64,000 bases of DNA from Rhodococcus pseudokoreensis (GCF_017068395.1 NZ_CP070619.1:1364001-1428000), one strand, 5' to 3'. Counted from the stretch's first letter, positions 40,645 through 50,381 are shown. Notes: generated by a model from the letters alone, not told the origin. A program made the numbers and translations.

Positions 40645-41139
40645 ATGACCGAGACCCAGGTGACCTGGCTGACCCAGGAGTCACATGACAGGCTCAAGAG
40701 CGAACTCGACCAGCTCATTGCCAATCGTCCGGTCATCGCCGCCGAGATCAACGAGCGTCGCGAAGAGGGCGATCTGAAGGAGAACGGTGGCTACCACGCG
40801 GCCCGCGAAGAGCAGGGTCAGCAGGAAGCGCGCATCCGTCAGCTCCAGGAACTGCTGAACAGCGCGAAGGTCGGCGAGGCCCCCACCCAGTCCGGTGTCG
40901 CACTGCCCGGTTCCGTGGTGAAGGTCTACTACGACGGCGACGAGAAGGACACCGAGACGTTCCTGATCGCGACCCGCGAAGAGGGTGCACGCGACAACAA
41001 GCTCGAGGTGTACTCGCCCAACTCCCCGCTGGGTGGCGCACTGCTCGAGGCGAAGGTCGGCGAGACCCGCGAATACACGCTGCCCAACGGCAGCAGCATG
41101 AAGGTGACGCTCGTCAGCGCGGAGCCGTACCACAGCTGA
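40645..41139 (+). CDS. greA: transcription elongation factor GreA
   Basis: A 164-residue factor that rescues backtracked RNA polymerase. The N-terminal coiled coil includes [21 protein letters not shown] with the acidic tip, and the C-terminal FKBP-like domain has [12 protein letters not shown] and [21 protein letters not shown] lies upstream of ATG 40645. A strong terminator follows at 41157-41195. Confidence 0.96.
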   Translation: MTETQVTWLTQESHDRLKSELDQLIANRPVIAAEINERREEGDLKENGGYHAAREEQGQQEARIRQLQELLNSAKVGEAPTQSGVALPGSVVKVYYDGDEKDTETFLIATREEGARDNKLEVYSPNSPLGGALLEAKVGETREYTLPNGSSMKVTLVSAEPYHS

Positions 41140-41156
41140 TCTCGGATCAACCGCCG

Positions 41157-41195
41157 AAAACTCCGGTCCGGGCCCAGTGCCCGGGCCGGAGTTTT
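41157..41195. terminator. greA intrinsic terminator
   Basis: AAAACTCCGG and CCGGAGTTTT flank a GC-rich inner stem (GGGCC/GGCCC-like), giving a perfect outer stem with a T-run on the plus strand and a matching A-run on the minus side. It lies between greA and the convergent NlpC/P60 gene, so it can serve both. Confidence 0.85.
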
Positions 41196-41219
41196 CTGCA
41201 TAGAGCCCTGCGGATGTGA

Positions 41220-42569
41220 TCAGAAGACCCGGCGGGCCTTCATGTCGGCGAACACGGGTCCGATGCGCACCACGTCTCCCGTCGTCGGGGCGTGCAGCAT
41301 CTGTCCGTTTCCGACGTAGATCGCCACGTGACCCGGCCCACCCGACTGCCAGTTTCCGAACAGCAGGTCCCCGGGCCTGGCTTCCGACAGCGGCACCTCC
41401 ACACCGACATTCCACTGCGTTTCCGACGTGCGGGGCAGTGCGATGCCGGTGGCGGCGTACACGGCGAACGAGGTCAGCCCCGAGCAGTCGAATCCGCCGC
41501 CGGACGGTCCGTTGATGTTGCCGCCGCCCCACACGTACGGCAGGCCGATGAACCGCATGGCCGCCTCCACGACGCGGCTCGTGTCACCGGCGGCCGCACC
41601 GTAGAAGAACGGCGACAGCATCCGCGCGAACGATTCCTCGAGCGATCGGATGCGTGCGACGTACGGCTGCGTTTCGTGCTCGTAGTCGAACTTGCCGGCG
41701 GGCATGCCCCCGGCGGTCCGGACGGCACCTCCACCGGCGTTGTAGGCGGCGATCGTGAGGTCGAGGGTGTCGCCCTTGACCACGCCCTCCTTCTTCCACC
41801 CGTCGATCTGCCCGAACAGGTCGCACAGCATCTGACCGGACGCCATCATCGGGTCGGCGACGCCGTTGATATCGACCTTGCCGTCGCCGTCCGCGTCCTT
41901 GCCGTACTTGGCCCAGGTGTCGGGCATGAACTGACCGGGGCCGCGGGCACCCGCCCGGGACACCGGCGACGTCGCGCCGTACCGGAACCCGTTCTCGACC
42001 GAGTACAGGGCCGCCAGCGTCGGCGGCTTGATGCCCTCGCACAGCGATCCGGCCTTGCGGATCCACGGCGCGAAGACGGCGATGGCGCCGACGGGCGCGA
42101 GCGAGACACCCGGAAACCCGGCGGGCACGGACGGGATCAGCGATCCGAGTCCGCTGATGAGCGCCGGCACGCCCGGCAGAGCGGCGAGGCCCCCGATCGC
42201 GGTTCCGACGTCGGGGGCACTCATCACGGGCGGCTGGTCGAGCGGGGTGTCCGGCAGGGCCAGCGGCGGAACCGGGGCAGGCGGCGGCGCCGCCTCCAGG
42301 GCAGGCGGCGGCGGAATGTAGGGGTCGGTTGCCTGCTTCACGACATCCGAGGCCTGCGCCACCATCTGCTCGGCCTGCGCACGGGCCGGATCCGGGAGGG
42401 TCGATATTGCGTCGTTTACCTGTTTCTGAACGTCGGGTGAGGCCTGCTCGACCACCTGAATTGCTTCTGCTGCCTGATCTTTCACCGGCTGCGGTATGTC
42501 CGCTCCCTGAACGATGGCCCCCGCTGCGGTGGTGATCGCCACGATGATCGCCGCTGCATCAACTGACAT
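41220..42569 (-). CDS. peptidoglycan hydrolase: lytic transglycosylase plus NlpC/P60
   Basis: A 449-residue protein. An N-terminal region has a hydrophobic segment and an Ala/Pro-rich linker, without a classical lipobox. Residues ~165-285 form an SLT-like domain (YSVENGFRYGATSPVSRAGA, GPGQFMPDTW, TIAAYNAGGGAV). The C-terminal NlpC/P60 endopeptidase has the catalytic Cys in DCSGLTSFAVYAATG and His in GHVAIYVGNGQM. Two muralytic activities in one chain suggest a role in septum or wall remodelling. Confidence 0.87.
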   Translation of the reverse strand: MSVDAAAIIVAITTAAGAIVQGADIPQPVKDQAAEAIQVVEQASPDVQKQVNDAISTLPDPARAQAEQMVAQASDVVKQATDPYIPPPPALEAAPPPAPVPPLALPDTPLDQPPVMSAPDVGTAIGGLAALPGVPALISGLGSLIPSVPAGFPGVSLAPVGAIAVFAPWIRKAGSLCEGIKPPTLAALYSVENGFRYGATSPVSRAGARGPGQFMPDTWAKYGKDADGDGKVDINGVADPMMASGQMLCDLFGQIDGWKKEGVVKGDTLDLTIAAYNAGGGAVRTAGGMPAGKFDYEHETQPYVARIRSLEESFARMLSPFFYGAAAGDTSRVVEAAMRFIGLPYVWGGGNINGPSGGGFDCSGLTSFAVYAATGIALPRTSETQWNVGVEVPLSEARPGDLLFGNWQSGGPGHVAIYVGNGQMLHAPTTGDVVRIGPVFADMKARRVF

Positions 42570-42715
42570 ACGTGCGCTCCTCCTCCTCGGTGCACCTAAC
42601 CGAGTGAGTTCACGTTACGACGGGGCACAGCAGATCCGAGGCGATTCTGCGGGATTGATCCGTTTCCTACCGTGACCTGCGGGATAGCGGCACCCGGCGA
42701 ATCCTGCCGACTCGA

Positions 42716-44608
42716 TCACCCAGTCACCGGCACGAATCGCTCGCTGAGGATCTCGACCAGGTACGCCGGATCCGTGGTCTCGTCGTCCAACGCCGCGAGG
42801 AGTGACGCGCGCCGAGCCTGCGAGATCGGTTCGATTCCCCCGAAGATCTGCCACGTGTCGCCCGCCGGGACGACGCGCGCACAGATCAGATTCCCGGCGT
42901 GCAATTGGTGGCTTCCGGTGACTTCCCTGATGTCGCGCCGGTCGCCGGTGCGCAGGTCCCGCAGTGTCAGACCCGCACCCGGCCGGACCTCCTCCACCTC
43001 GTGCAGCGACCGTTCGACTTCCTGCCACTGCCGCGCGAGCGCGAACTCGTCCGGGGGCAGCAGGTCGCCGCGGCACTCGACGAAGTCGGCGAACGCACCG
43101 CCCTCGAAGAGTGCGACGTCGGCGACCAGAGGGTCCTCCAACGCTTGGAACAGCGCCGCGTCGCCCACCCAGTTCTCGGAACGGATCTCGGCGTACTCGA
43201 CGATCTGATCGCGCCAGCCGAGTTCCTGCGCGTGCAACTTCGCCTTCTGGTACAGCCACCCGGCCCGCTCGGACAGGGCATGGTCACCCTTGCCGAGGTG
43301 GCACGTCTTGTACTTCCTTCCCGACCCGCACCAGCAGGGATGGTTACGCCCCAGCCCCGGCCGCGGCGTCGGCTGAAAGTATTCGAGCACCGCGTGCAGC
43401 GGCTCTGCATCCCCGCCGGCCATCCGGTTCAGCAATGACAGCCCGCGGACGGCATCGCCGCGGTCCGAGGCGAAACGGGCGAGGTCGAAGAGAGCGAGAT
43501 CGAACGCTCCATCCAGGACGAGAGCGTGTTCGTAGTGTTCTTCGGCCTGTTTCGGGAAGCCCTCCATCTCGGTGGCCCGGCCGGCGATCCACGACGCGGC
43601 GGCTTTCACTTCGCGCGGTCCCGACACGAGGAGCCGCTGCGCGGCGAGCAGGAGCACCTCGGGCTCGACGTCCAAGTCGAACAACTCCTGCGCGGCGACT
43701 TCCATGACAGCCGGATCGGCGAGGGCCGCGTAGAGCTCCGGCTTGTCGAAGAACCTCGCCTGGATGTCCTGGTTCTCGTCTTCCTCGAGCGCCGTGACCA
43801 GCGACACCAGCGCGGCGACGGCCACCGCCGCATCCATCGGCACCCCGAGTTCGTCGGCGTACACGCCGATCATCAGGTCCCGGGCGTAGGCCTCGAAATC
43901 GAATCCGCGAACCGCGACGAGTTGCCCGGACCTGTCGAGGCCGGCGGCCTCGACTATGTCCGCCAACGGCAGCGCCGGCGCGGTGAACGCCGCCGGATCG
44001 TCGACCAGGAGGTGCCAGACCTCCTCCTCGAGATCGAGCACCGGGCTCTCGCCCAGCCGACGAGTGAGCCGCTGCGCAAGCTCGGGAGCGTCCGCAACCG
44101 GCTCGCCGACGAAGTCGAGGCGCACCCCGCTGTCCGAGGCGATCACCGCCAGAAGATCCCCGGGAGAACACTGCGCGAGAGTGCCCCGGGGAAGGACGAG
44201 CACCTCCTCGTCCGACCAGCTCGCGCCGACGCCTCCTCTCGCGGCGAGTTCGTCGGCCTCGTCCTCGAAGAACACGACCTCGAAGCCGTCGACGTCAGGC
44301 TCCCCGGATGCGAGGTGCATGAGTGCGCCGAAATCGTCCGGCTCCACGACGTCGGCCGCGATCTCCTCCGCGGTGAGGCGGTGCGTGAGGACGCGGCCCG
44401 CGAGCAGAACGTCGAGCGCCACCCGTCGGTCGTCGGGAAGAGTTCCGAGAAGCGGCGCGTCGAACTCCTCCACGTAGTCGATCAGGTCGTCGACACCTCC
44501 CCAGCCCGAATCCGCAAGCGCGACTGTCAGCTCCCGGTCGGACAGGGGGCCGCGCTCCCGCAGCACACCCAGAGCGGCATCGAGCAGTTCGTCATGGTCC
44601 GCGATCAC
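42716..44608 (-). CDS. SEC-C zinc-motif protein
   Basis: A 630-residue protein. Near residue ~430 the motif HPCWCGSGRKYKTCHLG is a SEC-C zinc-binding module (CxCx8CH), as in SecA tails and many DNA/ribosome-associated proteins. The N-terminal ~400 residues are acidic and helical, with a winged-helix-like start (LGVLRERGPLSDRELTVALADS) and TPR-like repeats. No catalytic domain is recognised. GTG 44608 is chosen as the first in-frame start with typical coding content. Function unknown. Confidence 0.75.
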   Translation of the reverse strand: MIADHDELLDAALGVLRERGPLSDRELTVALADSGWGGVDDLIDYVEEFDAPLLGTLPDDRRVALDVLLAGRVLTHRLTAEEIAADVVEPDDFGALMHLASGEPDVDGFEVVFFEDEADELAARGGVGASWSDEEVLVLPRGTLAQCSPGDLLAVIASDSGVRLDFVGEPVADAPELAQRLTRRLGESPVLDLEEEVWHLLVDDPAAFTAPALPLADIVEAAGLDRSGQLVAVRGFDFEAYARDLMIGVYADELGVPMDAAVAVAALVSLVTALEEDENQDIQARFFDKPELYAALADPAVMEVAAQELFDLDVEPEVLLLAAQRLLVSGPREVKAAASWIAGRATEMEGFPKQAEEHYEHALVLDGAFDLALFDLARFASDRGDAVRGLSLLNRMAGGDAEPLHAVLEYFQPTPRPGLGRNHPCWCGSGRKYKTCHLGKGDHALSERAGWLYQKAKLHAQELGWRDQIVEYAEIRSENWVGDAALFQALEDPLVADVALFEGGAFADFVECRGDLLPPDEFALARQWQEVERSLHEVEEVRPGAGLTLRDLRTGDRRDIREVTGSHQLHAGNLICARVVPAGDTWQIFGGIEPISQARRASLLAALDDETTDPAYLVEILSERFVPVTG

Positions 44609-44728
44609 GGATCCGATCGTAGTGACGACTCCGTCACAGCGGTGGCTGTCGGGCACGACTGCGCACTCGGCGCGGAGAGTCAGATTCTTCCCAGGTTGTT
44701 CTAAGGTTCGTCGGGGAAGCTGGTCGGC

Positions 44729-44920
44729 ATGAGTGAAGACCGACGGATTTCCCGCCTGCTTCCCGTTCGCCGCGTGTTGGCGGCAGCCGGAATCGCCGGA
44801 CTGGTCGCCGGTGGCGGTATGGCGGCGGCCGCGGATCCTGCGACCCCCGATTCGACGGTGGCGGCGCCCCTCGTCTCGGCCGGATTCGGCGCACCGGACG
44901 CCGTGTCCAGCGGTTCCTGA
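44729..44920 (+). CDS. 63-residue exported small protein
   Basis: A basic N-terminus with a twin-arginine-like RRISRLLPVRR is followed by a hydrophobic core (LAAAGIAGLVAGGGMAAAA) and a likely cleavage after AAA. A mature part of only about 27 residues, ending FGAPDAVSSGS, would remain. GGGGAAGC lies upstream of the ATG. It is followed 25 bp later by an ApbE-like gene, suggesting a unit. Function unknown. Confidence 0.55.
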   Translation: MSEDRRISRLLPVRRVLAAAGIAGLVAGGGMAAAADPATPDSTVAAPLVSAGFGAPDAVSSGS

Positions 44921-44945
44921 GATCCCGCAACCGGAGAACCACCAC

Positions 44946-45716
44946 ATGACCAGCGCACGTAGCGCAACGGAATGGTCCACCTGGGGTGTGCACGCACGGA
45001 TCGTCGTCACCGACCCCGACGCCCTGAGCTCGGCGTCGAACCTGATCCGCGGTTACCTCGCGGCCGCCGACGCCGCCGTCAACCGGGACCGCGCCGACGC
45101 CGAGATCCGCGGGCTCGACGAGGGCCCGAACACGGTGACCCCGATGTTCGCGCGGTTCCTCACCGACGCCCTTGCCGCGGCGCGCACCACCGACGGCGCC
45201 CTCGACCCCACGGTGTCGGCGCCCGCACCCCACTCGTGGCGGTCGATCACCGTCGACGGCACCGAGGTCACGCTCCCCGCCGGGGTGGAACTCGACCTGA
45301 CGGCCACCGCGCGGGCGAGTTCCGCCGACCACTGCGCGTCGACGACGGCGGAGTTGCTCGGGTGCGGCGTCCTGGTCGCGCTCGGCGGCGACATCGCCAC
45401 GGCCGGGACCACACCGCCGGGCGGCTGGCAGGTCCAGGTCCAGGATCTGCCGGGCGATCCCACCTGCCAGGTGTCGATCCCGTCCGGTGCGGCCGTCGCG
45501 ACCGCCAGCACCGTCAAGCCCCTGCACCCCGACTCCGTGTCGTTGTGGCGGACCGTGTCGGTGGTCGCCGGGTCCTGCACCACGGCGCACGCGTCGAGCA
45601 CGGCGGCGGTCGGGATGGGCGGCGGCGCGGTCGACTGGCTCACCAACCTGGAGTTGCCGGCCCGGCTGGTCGATCAGGAGTTCCGGGTGATCACCCTGGG
45701 CGGGTGGCCGAGCTAG
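44946..45716 (+). CDS. degenerate ApbE-family (FAD:protein FMN transferase-like) protein
   Basis: A 256-residue protein, shorter than typical ApbE (~300-330). Fold landmarks remain: DGALDPTVSAP, LVALGGDIATAG and WRTVSVVAGSCTTAHASSTAAV. But the usual DLGATAK-type metal/substrate motif reads ELDLTATARASSAD, and the conserved HHxxDPxTG segment reads VKPLHPDSVS. Flavin-transferase activity is therefore doubtful. ATG 44946 is used. It converges with ilvA. Confidence 0.68.
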   Translation: MTSARSATEWSTWGVHARIVVTDPDALSSASNLIRGYLAAADAAVNRDRADAEIRGLDEGPNTVTPMFARFLTDALAAARTTDGALDPTVSAPAPHSWRSITVDGTEVTLPAGVELDLTATARASSADHCASTTAELLGCGVLVALGGDIATAGTTPPGGWQVQVQDLPGDPTCQVSIPSGAAVATASTVKPLHPDSVSLWRTVSVVAGSCTTAHASSTAAVGMGGGAVDWLTNLELPARLVDQEFRVITLGGWPS

Positions 45717-45724
45717 GTCCGGCC

Positions 45725-46957
45725 TTATTCCTGCAGTCGGACCGCGTACCGGGCGTCGCGGAGGGCCTCGAGGAGATCCTGCCGGTGCCCGGGGCCGCGG
45801 GTCTCGACGGTGAGGAACACCTCCACCTCGTCGAGCGCGAGCGCGCCGCCGGTGCGGGAGTGGACGACGTCGACGACGCTGGCGCCGTTGCCGCTGATCA
45901 CGCCGAGGAGACTGACCAGACCACCCGGTCGGTCCGGAATGGTCACGTGCACACCGAGATACCGGCCGGCCGCGCGGAGACCGTGATTGACGACGTGGGT
46001 GAGCAGCAACGGGTCGATGTTGCCGCCGGACAGCACCGCGCACACCTTGCCGGTGAGTCCCAGCTCTTCGGTGGAGCAGCTGATCAACGCGGCGACCGCC
46101 GCCGCGCCCGCGGGCTCCACGATGAGCTTCGCGCGCTCGAGGCACAGGAGCAGCGCCCGCGACAGTGCGTCCTCACTGACCGTGACGATGGCGTCGACCT
46201 GGGAGCCGACGTGAGCGAACGGCACGTCGCCGGGGCGGCCGACCGCGATACCGTCTGCCATGGTCGACATGGTCTCCAGCGGAATCGGGCGACCCTCCGC
46301 CAGCGACCGCGGCCAGGCTGCCGCCTGCTCGGCCTGGACGCCGACGATCCGCACGTCGGGCCGCGTGGCCTTCACCGCGGCGGCGATGCCCGCGATCAGG
46401 CCACCCCCGCCGGTCGGGACGACGATGGTGCCGACGTCGGGTTCCTGCTCGAGGATCTCGAGTCCGACGGTCCCCTGCCCGGCGACGACGTCGATGTGGT
46501 CGAAGGGATGGATGAGGACGGCGCCGGTCTCGTCGGCGTACGCTTTCGCGGCGACGAGCGCGTCGTCCACCGTGTCGCCGGTGAGGTGGACGGTCGCGCC
46601 GTACGCCTTGGTGGCGACGAGTTTCGGCAGGGGTGCACCGGTGGGCATGAAGACGGTGGACGCGATGCCCAGTTCGGTGGCCGCCCAGGCCACGCCCTGC
46701 GCGTGATTGCCGGCACTGGCCGCCACGACCCCGCCGGCCCGTTCCGCGACCGACAGGTTCGCGATCCGGTTGTATGCACCACGAGGTTTGAAAGATCCTG
46801 TGCGCTGCAGATTTTCACACTTCAGCGACACGACGTGCCCGCATCGTTCCGACAGCGCCCGGGACGCGATCACCGGCGTCCGGCGCATGACGGGGTCCAG
46901 CAGCTTACGAGCCGCTCTGATCTGATCCAGCGTGACAGGCTCCACGCGGGCCAGCAT
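45725..46957 (-). CDS. ilvA: threonine ammonia-lyase (threonine dehydratase)
   Basis: A 410-residue fold-type II PLP enzyme that makes 2-oxobutanoate for isoleucine synthesis. The PLP lysine lies in RTGSFKPRGAYNR at about residue 57, and PTGGGGLIAGIA is the phosphate-binding glycine loop. A single C-terminal ACT domain (~330-410, VHVTIPDRPGGLVSLLGVISG) indicates the shorter, biosynthetic or catabolic class with allosteric binding of amino acids. ATG 46957 is used; GTG 46945 is possible. A family A repeat lies immediately upstream. Confidence 0.92.
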   Translation of the reverse strand: MLARVEPVTLDQIRAARKLLDPVMRRTPVIASRALSERCGHVVSLKCENLQRTGSFKPRGAYNRIANLSVAERAGGVVAASAGNHAQGVAWAATELGIASTVFMPTGAPLPKLVATKAYGATVHLTGDTVDDALVAAKAYADETGAVLIHPFDHIDVVAGQGTVGLEILEQEPDVGTIVVPTGGGGLIAGIAAAVKATRPDVRIVGVQAEQAAAWPRSLAEGRPIPLETMSTMADGIAVGRPGDVPFAHVGSQVDAIVTVSEDALSRALLLCLERAKLIVEPAGAAAVAALISCSTEELGLTGKVCAVLSGGNIDPLLLTHVVNHGLRAAGRYLGVHVTIPDRPGGLVSLLGVISGNGASVVDVVHSRTGGALALDEVEVFLTVETRGPGHRQDLLEALRDARYAVRLQE

Positions 46958-46958
46958 A

Positions 46959-47032
46959 GGGCGCTCCGCGCCCCGTGCGTGGTTACCGAGTGCAGAGACT
47001 CCCTAACCACGCACGGGCGGCGAAGCCGCCTA
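46959..47032 (-). repeat. stop-anchored three-hairpin element after metB (family A, copy 2)
   Basis: Read on the minus strand: the metB TAG begins mini-hairpin GGCGGC-TTC-GCCGCC, followed by a long stem with the shared CGTGCGTGGTTA arm (12 outer pairs, then an imperfect inner part) and mini-hairpin GGGCGC-GGA-GCGCCC. It fills the gap between metB and ilvA, which are on the same strand. Compensatory differences from the glyA copy in the inner stem suggest the fold is kept. Confidence 0.7.
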
Positions 47033-48202
47033 CTTCAGCGCCTGCTCGATGTCGCCCACCAGATCGGCGGCGTCCTCGATGCCGACGGACAGGCGCACCA
47101 GGTCGTCCGGCACCTCGAGGAGCGAACCGGCGGTCGATGCGTGGGTCATGGCGCCCGGGTGCTCGATGAGCGATTCGACGCCGCCGAGCGACTCGGCGAG
47201 TGTGAAGATCTCGGTGCGCGAGCAGAAGTCCAGCGCAGCCTGCTTGCCGCCGGCGAGGCGGACCGAGATCATGCCGCCGAAGCGGCGCATCTGCTTCTCC
47301 GCGACCTTGTGGCCGGGGTGCGACTCGAGCCCGGGGTAAATGACCTGCGACACCGCGGAGTGCCCGCTGAGCAGTTCGACGACCTTCTCGGCGTTGTCGC
47401 TGTGCCGCTCCATGCGCAGCGACAGGGTCTTGATACCGCGGAGGGTGAGGAACGCGTCGAACGGTCCCGGGACCGCGCCGGCACCGTTCTGCAGGAACGC
47501 GAACGCCGTGTCGAGTTCTTCGTCGTTGGTGACGAGTGCGCCGCCGACGACGTCGGAGTGCCCGCCGATGTACTTGGTGGTCGAGTGCAGCGCGACGTCG
47601 GCGCCGAGTTGCAGCGGCTGCTGCAGGTACGGCGACGCGAACGTGTTGTCGACGACGATCTTCGCGCCGGCTTCGTGCGCGATGTCGGACAGTCCCTCGA
47701 TGTCACCGATGTTGAGGAGGGGGTTGGTGGGCGTCTCGACCCACACGAGCTTGGTGTTCGGCCGGATGGCCGCCCGGACCGCGTCCACGTCGGACACCGC
47801 GGCAGGCGTGTACTCGATGCCCCACTGGGTGAAGACCTTGTCGATCAGGCGGAACGTTCCGCCGTAGGCGTCGTTCGGGATGACGAGGTGGTCACCGGGG
47901 CGGAGCGCGGCACGGAGCAGGCAGTCGGTGGCGGCCATGCCCGAGCCGAACGCGCGACCGTACGTGCCCGACTCCAGGGCGGCGAGGTTGGCCTCGAGCG
48001 GTCGTCGGGTGGGGTTGCCGGTGCGGGCGTATTCGAACCCGTTCCGCATGCCGCCGACGCCGTCCTGTGCGAACGTCGAACTCGCGTAGATGGGGACGTT
48101 GACGGCGCCCGTCTGCGGGTCCGGGTCGAATCCTGCGTGCACGGCCTTGGTGGAGAACCCCTGCCAGCTGATGTTGTCCGCTTTGCTGCGCTGCTCACTC
48201 AT
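47030..48202 (-). CDS. metB: cystathionine gamma-synthase
   Basis: A 390-residue PLP enzyme of the Cys/Met metabolism family. The PLP lysine lies in HSTTKYIGGHSDVVGG at about residue 209, and the YARTGNPTRRPLEANLAALE and AFGSGMAATDCLLR segments are typical. It joins O-succinyl- or O-acetyl-homoserine with cysteine; the same fold can also act as a gamma-lyase. Its neighbour cbs, a short distance away, runs the reverse transsulfuration branch. The stop codon is the first part of a family A repeat. Confidence 0.92.
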   Translation of the reverse strand: MSEQRSKADNISWQGFSTKAVHAGFDPDPQTGAVNVPIYASSTFAQDGVGGMRNGFEYARTGNPTRRPLEANLAALESGTYGRAFGSGMAATDCLLRAALRPGDHLVIPNDAYGGTFRLIDKVFTQWGIEYTPAAVSDVDAVRAAIRPNTKLVWVETPTNPLLNIGDIEGLSDIAHEAGAKIVVDNTFASPYLQQPLQLGADVALHSTTKYIGGHSDVVGGALVTNDEELDTAFAFLQNGAGAVPGPFDAFLTLRGIKTLSLRMERHSDNAEKVVELLSGHSAVSQVIYPGLESHPGHKVAEKQMRRFGGMISVRLAGGKQAALDFCSRTEIFTLAESLGGVESLIEHPGAMTHASTAGSLLEVPDDLVRLSVGIEDAADLVGDIEQALK

Positions 48203-48222
48203 GGCCCCAGCCTAGTGGGGAC

Positions 48223-48756
48223 CTAATTCTCCAGATACTCCGCGATGGCGAAGGCGACGTCGAGCTTGGTCGCGTCGCTGACGGAGGGGTCGAGCGCGTT
48301 GACGATGATGCTGTGCTCCGGTGTGAGCAGGGCCATGGCCACGACGTCGAGGACCACCCCGCCGAACGCGGCGGACCGGGGGTCGGCGACGACGTTCGTC
48401 CCGTTCCGCATCTCGACGATGACGGCGGGATCGGTGACCTGAGGCCGGACCGACGCGGTGAGGGTGCTCATCACGTTGGTCGGCCCCTTGGACCACGAGC
48501 AGGTCGGGTCGGTCGATCCGGGGAGGACGGCCTCGGTGAGATGCGGCCGGTCCGAGACGAGCCGTCCGAGCGCCTTCGTCAGCGCAGCGCAGTCGGCGGA
48601 CGCCTCCGAAGGCGACGTGCCCGAGGACACCGATCCGACGTCCGTCGATCCCGGCTGTGCGACGGCGGCACCGTCGATGCTGTTCCCGCATCCGGCGACG
48701 GCGAACCCGAGCAGGGCCACCGGGACCACCAGGACACGACGCAGACGAGCACTCAC
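48223..48756 (-). CDS. DUF3558 lipoprotein
   Basis: A 177-residue protein with a signal peptide and lipobox (FAVAGC, Cys ~23), so anchored in the cell envelope. The mature part has a Cys pair (SADCAALTKAL and DPTCSWSKGP) and a VIVEMRNGTNVVADPR segment typical of DUF3558. It lies between metB and cbs on the same strand, a place where mycobacteria have other genes. Function unknown. Confidence 0.8.
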   Translation of the reverse strand: MSARLRRVLVVPVALLGFAVAGCGNSIDGAAVAQPGSTDVGSVSSGTSPSEASADCAALTKALGRLVSDRPHLTEAVLPGSTDPTCSWSKGPTNVMSTLTASVRPQVTDPAVIVEMRNGTNVVADPRSAAFGGVVLDVVAMALLTPEHSIIVNALDPSVSDATKLDVAFAIAEYLEN

Positions 48757-48860
48757 TGTGAACTCCCCCTCACGGACACCGGACCGGCGCCCCGCTGTGC
48801 ACCGTACGTTCCGTCCGCAGCGGGGACCAGTCTTCTCGCGTCGTGCCCTCGACGTGTCGG

Positions 48861-50246
48861 CTAGGAGCCGGCGCTGAGGAAACCGAGAAGGTCGTGCCGG
48901 GTGATGACGCCCGCGGGCTTTCCGTCGTCGACGACCATCAGCGCGTCGGTGTCGCCGAGCGCCTTGGTGGCGGCCGACACGGGCTCGCCCGAACCGATGA
49001 GCGGGAACGGCTTGCTCATGTGCTTCTCGACCGGGTCGGCCAGGTGTGCGCGTCCCTCGAACACGGCGCTGAGCAGGTCGCGCTCGGTGACGCTGCCCGC
49101 GACCTCACCGGCCATGACGGGCGGCTCGGCACCGACGACGGGCATCTGGGACACCCCGTACTCGCGGAGGATCTCGATGGCGTCGCGCAGCGTCTCGGAC
49201 GGGTGGGTGTGGACGAGGTCCGGGAGTTCGCCGGACTTGCCGCGCAGCACGTCGCCGACGGTCTTCTCGTCGGGCTTGCCGTCGAGCGGGGTGCGGAGGA
49301 ATCCGTAGGACGCCATCCACTTGTCGTTGAAGATCTTCGACAGGTAGCCGCGGCCACCGTCGGGCAGCAGAACGACGATGACGGCGTCGGGGCCCTCACG
49401 CTTGGCGACCTCGAGCGCGGCGACGACGGCCATGCCGCAGGAGCCACCGACCAGCAGGCCCTCCTCGCGGGCGAGGCGACGGGTCATCTCGAAGGAGTCG
49501 GCGTCGGACACGGCGATGATCTCGTCGGGGATGGACGGGTCGTAGGCGCTGGGCCAGAAGTCCTCGCCCACTCCCTCGACCAGGTACGGACGGCCGGTGC
49601 CACCCGAGTACACGGAGCCCTCGGGGTCGGCGCCGATGACCTTGACCTTGCCGCCGGACACCTCCTTGAGGTAGCGGCCGGTGCCGGTGATGGTGCCGCC
49701 GGTGCCGACGCCCGCGACGAAGTGGGTGATCTTGCCGTCGGTGTCGGCCCAGATCTCGGGGCCGGTGGTCTCGTAATGGCTCTGCGGGCCGCCCGGGTTG
49801 GAGTACTGGTTGGGCTTCCAGCCGCCGGGCAGTTCGCGGGCGAGCCGGTCGGAGACGGTGTAGTAGCTGTCCGGGTGGTCGGGCGCGACCGCGGTGGGGC
49901 ACACCACGACCTCGGCGCCGTAGGCCTTGAGGACGTTGCGCTTGTCTTCGCTGACCTTGTCGGGGCAGACGAACACGCACTTGTATCCGCGCTTCTGGGC
50001 CACCAGCGCGAGGCCGATGCCGGTGTTGCCGGACGTGGGTTCGACGATGGTCCCGCCCGGTTTCAGCTCGCCCGACGCCTCCGCGGCGTCGATCATCTTG
50101 ACCGCGATGCGGTCCTTCGAGCTTCCACCCGGGTTGAGGTATTCGATCTTGGCTGCAACGGTCCCGTGGTTCTCACCGATGACGGAAGAGAGCTTGACGA
50201 GAGGGGTGTTGCCGATCAGGTCGACGACGTGTTCCGCGATGCGCAT
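48861..50246 (-). CDS. cbs: cystathionine beta-synthase
   Basis: A 461-residue enzyme of reverse transsulfuration (homocysteine plus serine to cystathionine). The PLP lysine is in LNPGGSSKDRIAVK at residue 44, EPTSGNTGIGLA binds substrate, and GVGTGGTITGTGRYLKE binds the phosphate. Two C-terminal CBS domains (~335-461, GVSQMPVVGAEPPVMAGEV and DALMVVDDGKPAGVITRHD) may sense adenosyl ligands. It lacks the heme domain found in animals. ATG 50246 is used. Confidence 0.94.
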   Translation of the reverse strand: MRIAEHVVDLIGNTPLVKLSSVIGENHGTVAAKIEYLNPGGSSKDRIAVKMIDAAEASGELKPGGTIVEPTSGNTGIGLALVAQKRGYKCVFVCPDKVSEDKRNVLKAYGAEVVVCPTAVAPDHPDSYYTVSDRLARELPGGWKPNQYSNPGGPQSHYETTGPEIWADTDGKITHFVAGVGTGGTITGTGRYLKEVSGGKVKVIGADPEGSVYSGGTGRPYLVEGVGEDFWPSAYDPSIPDEIIAVSDADSFEMTRRLAREEGLLVGGSCGMAVVAALEVAKREGPDAVIVVLLPDGGRGYLSKIFNDKWMASYGFLRTPLDGKPDEKTVGDVLRGKSGELPDLVHTHPSETLRDAIEILREYGVSQMPVVGAEPPVMAGEVAGSVTERDLLSAVFEGRAHLADPVEKHMSKPFPLIGSGEPVSAATKALGDTDALMVVDDGKPAGVITRHDLLGFLSAGS

Positions 50247-50381
50247 GCCTCCATGCTCCCAGATGCCCTGATCCGATGCTCACAGACGTCCGGCACGGGG
50301 GCCCCGATCCGACTAGATTGGTGCGGACGCAGTCCGCTGGAACCCGTGAGATGAGCACCAGGTAGCGGAAAGGTGAGACCA

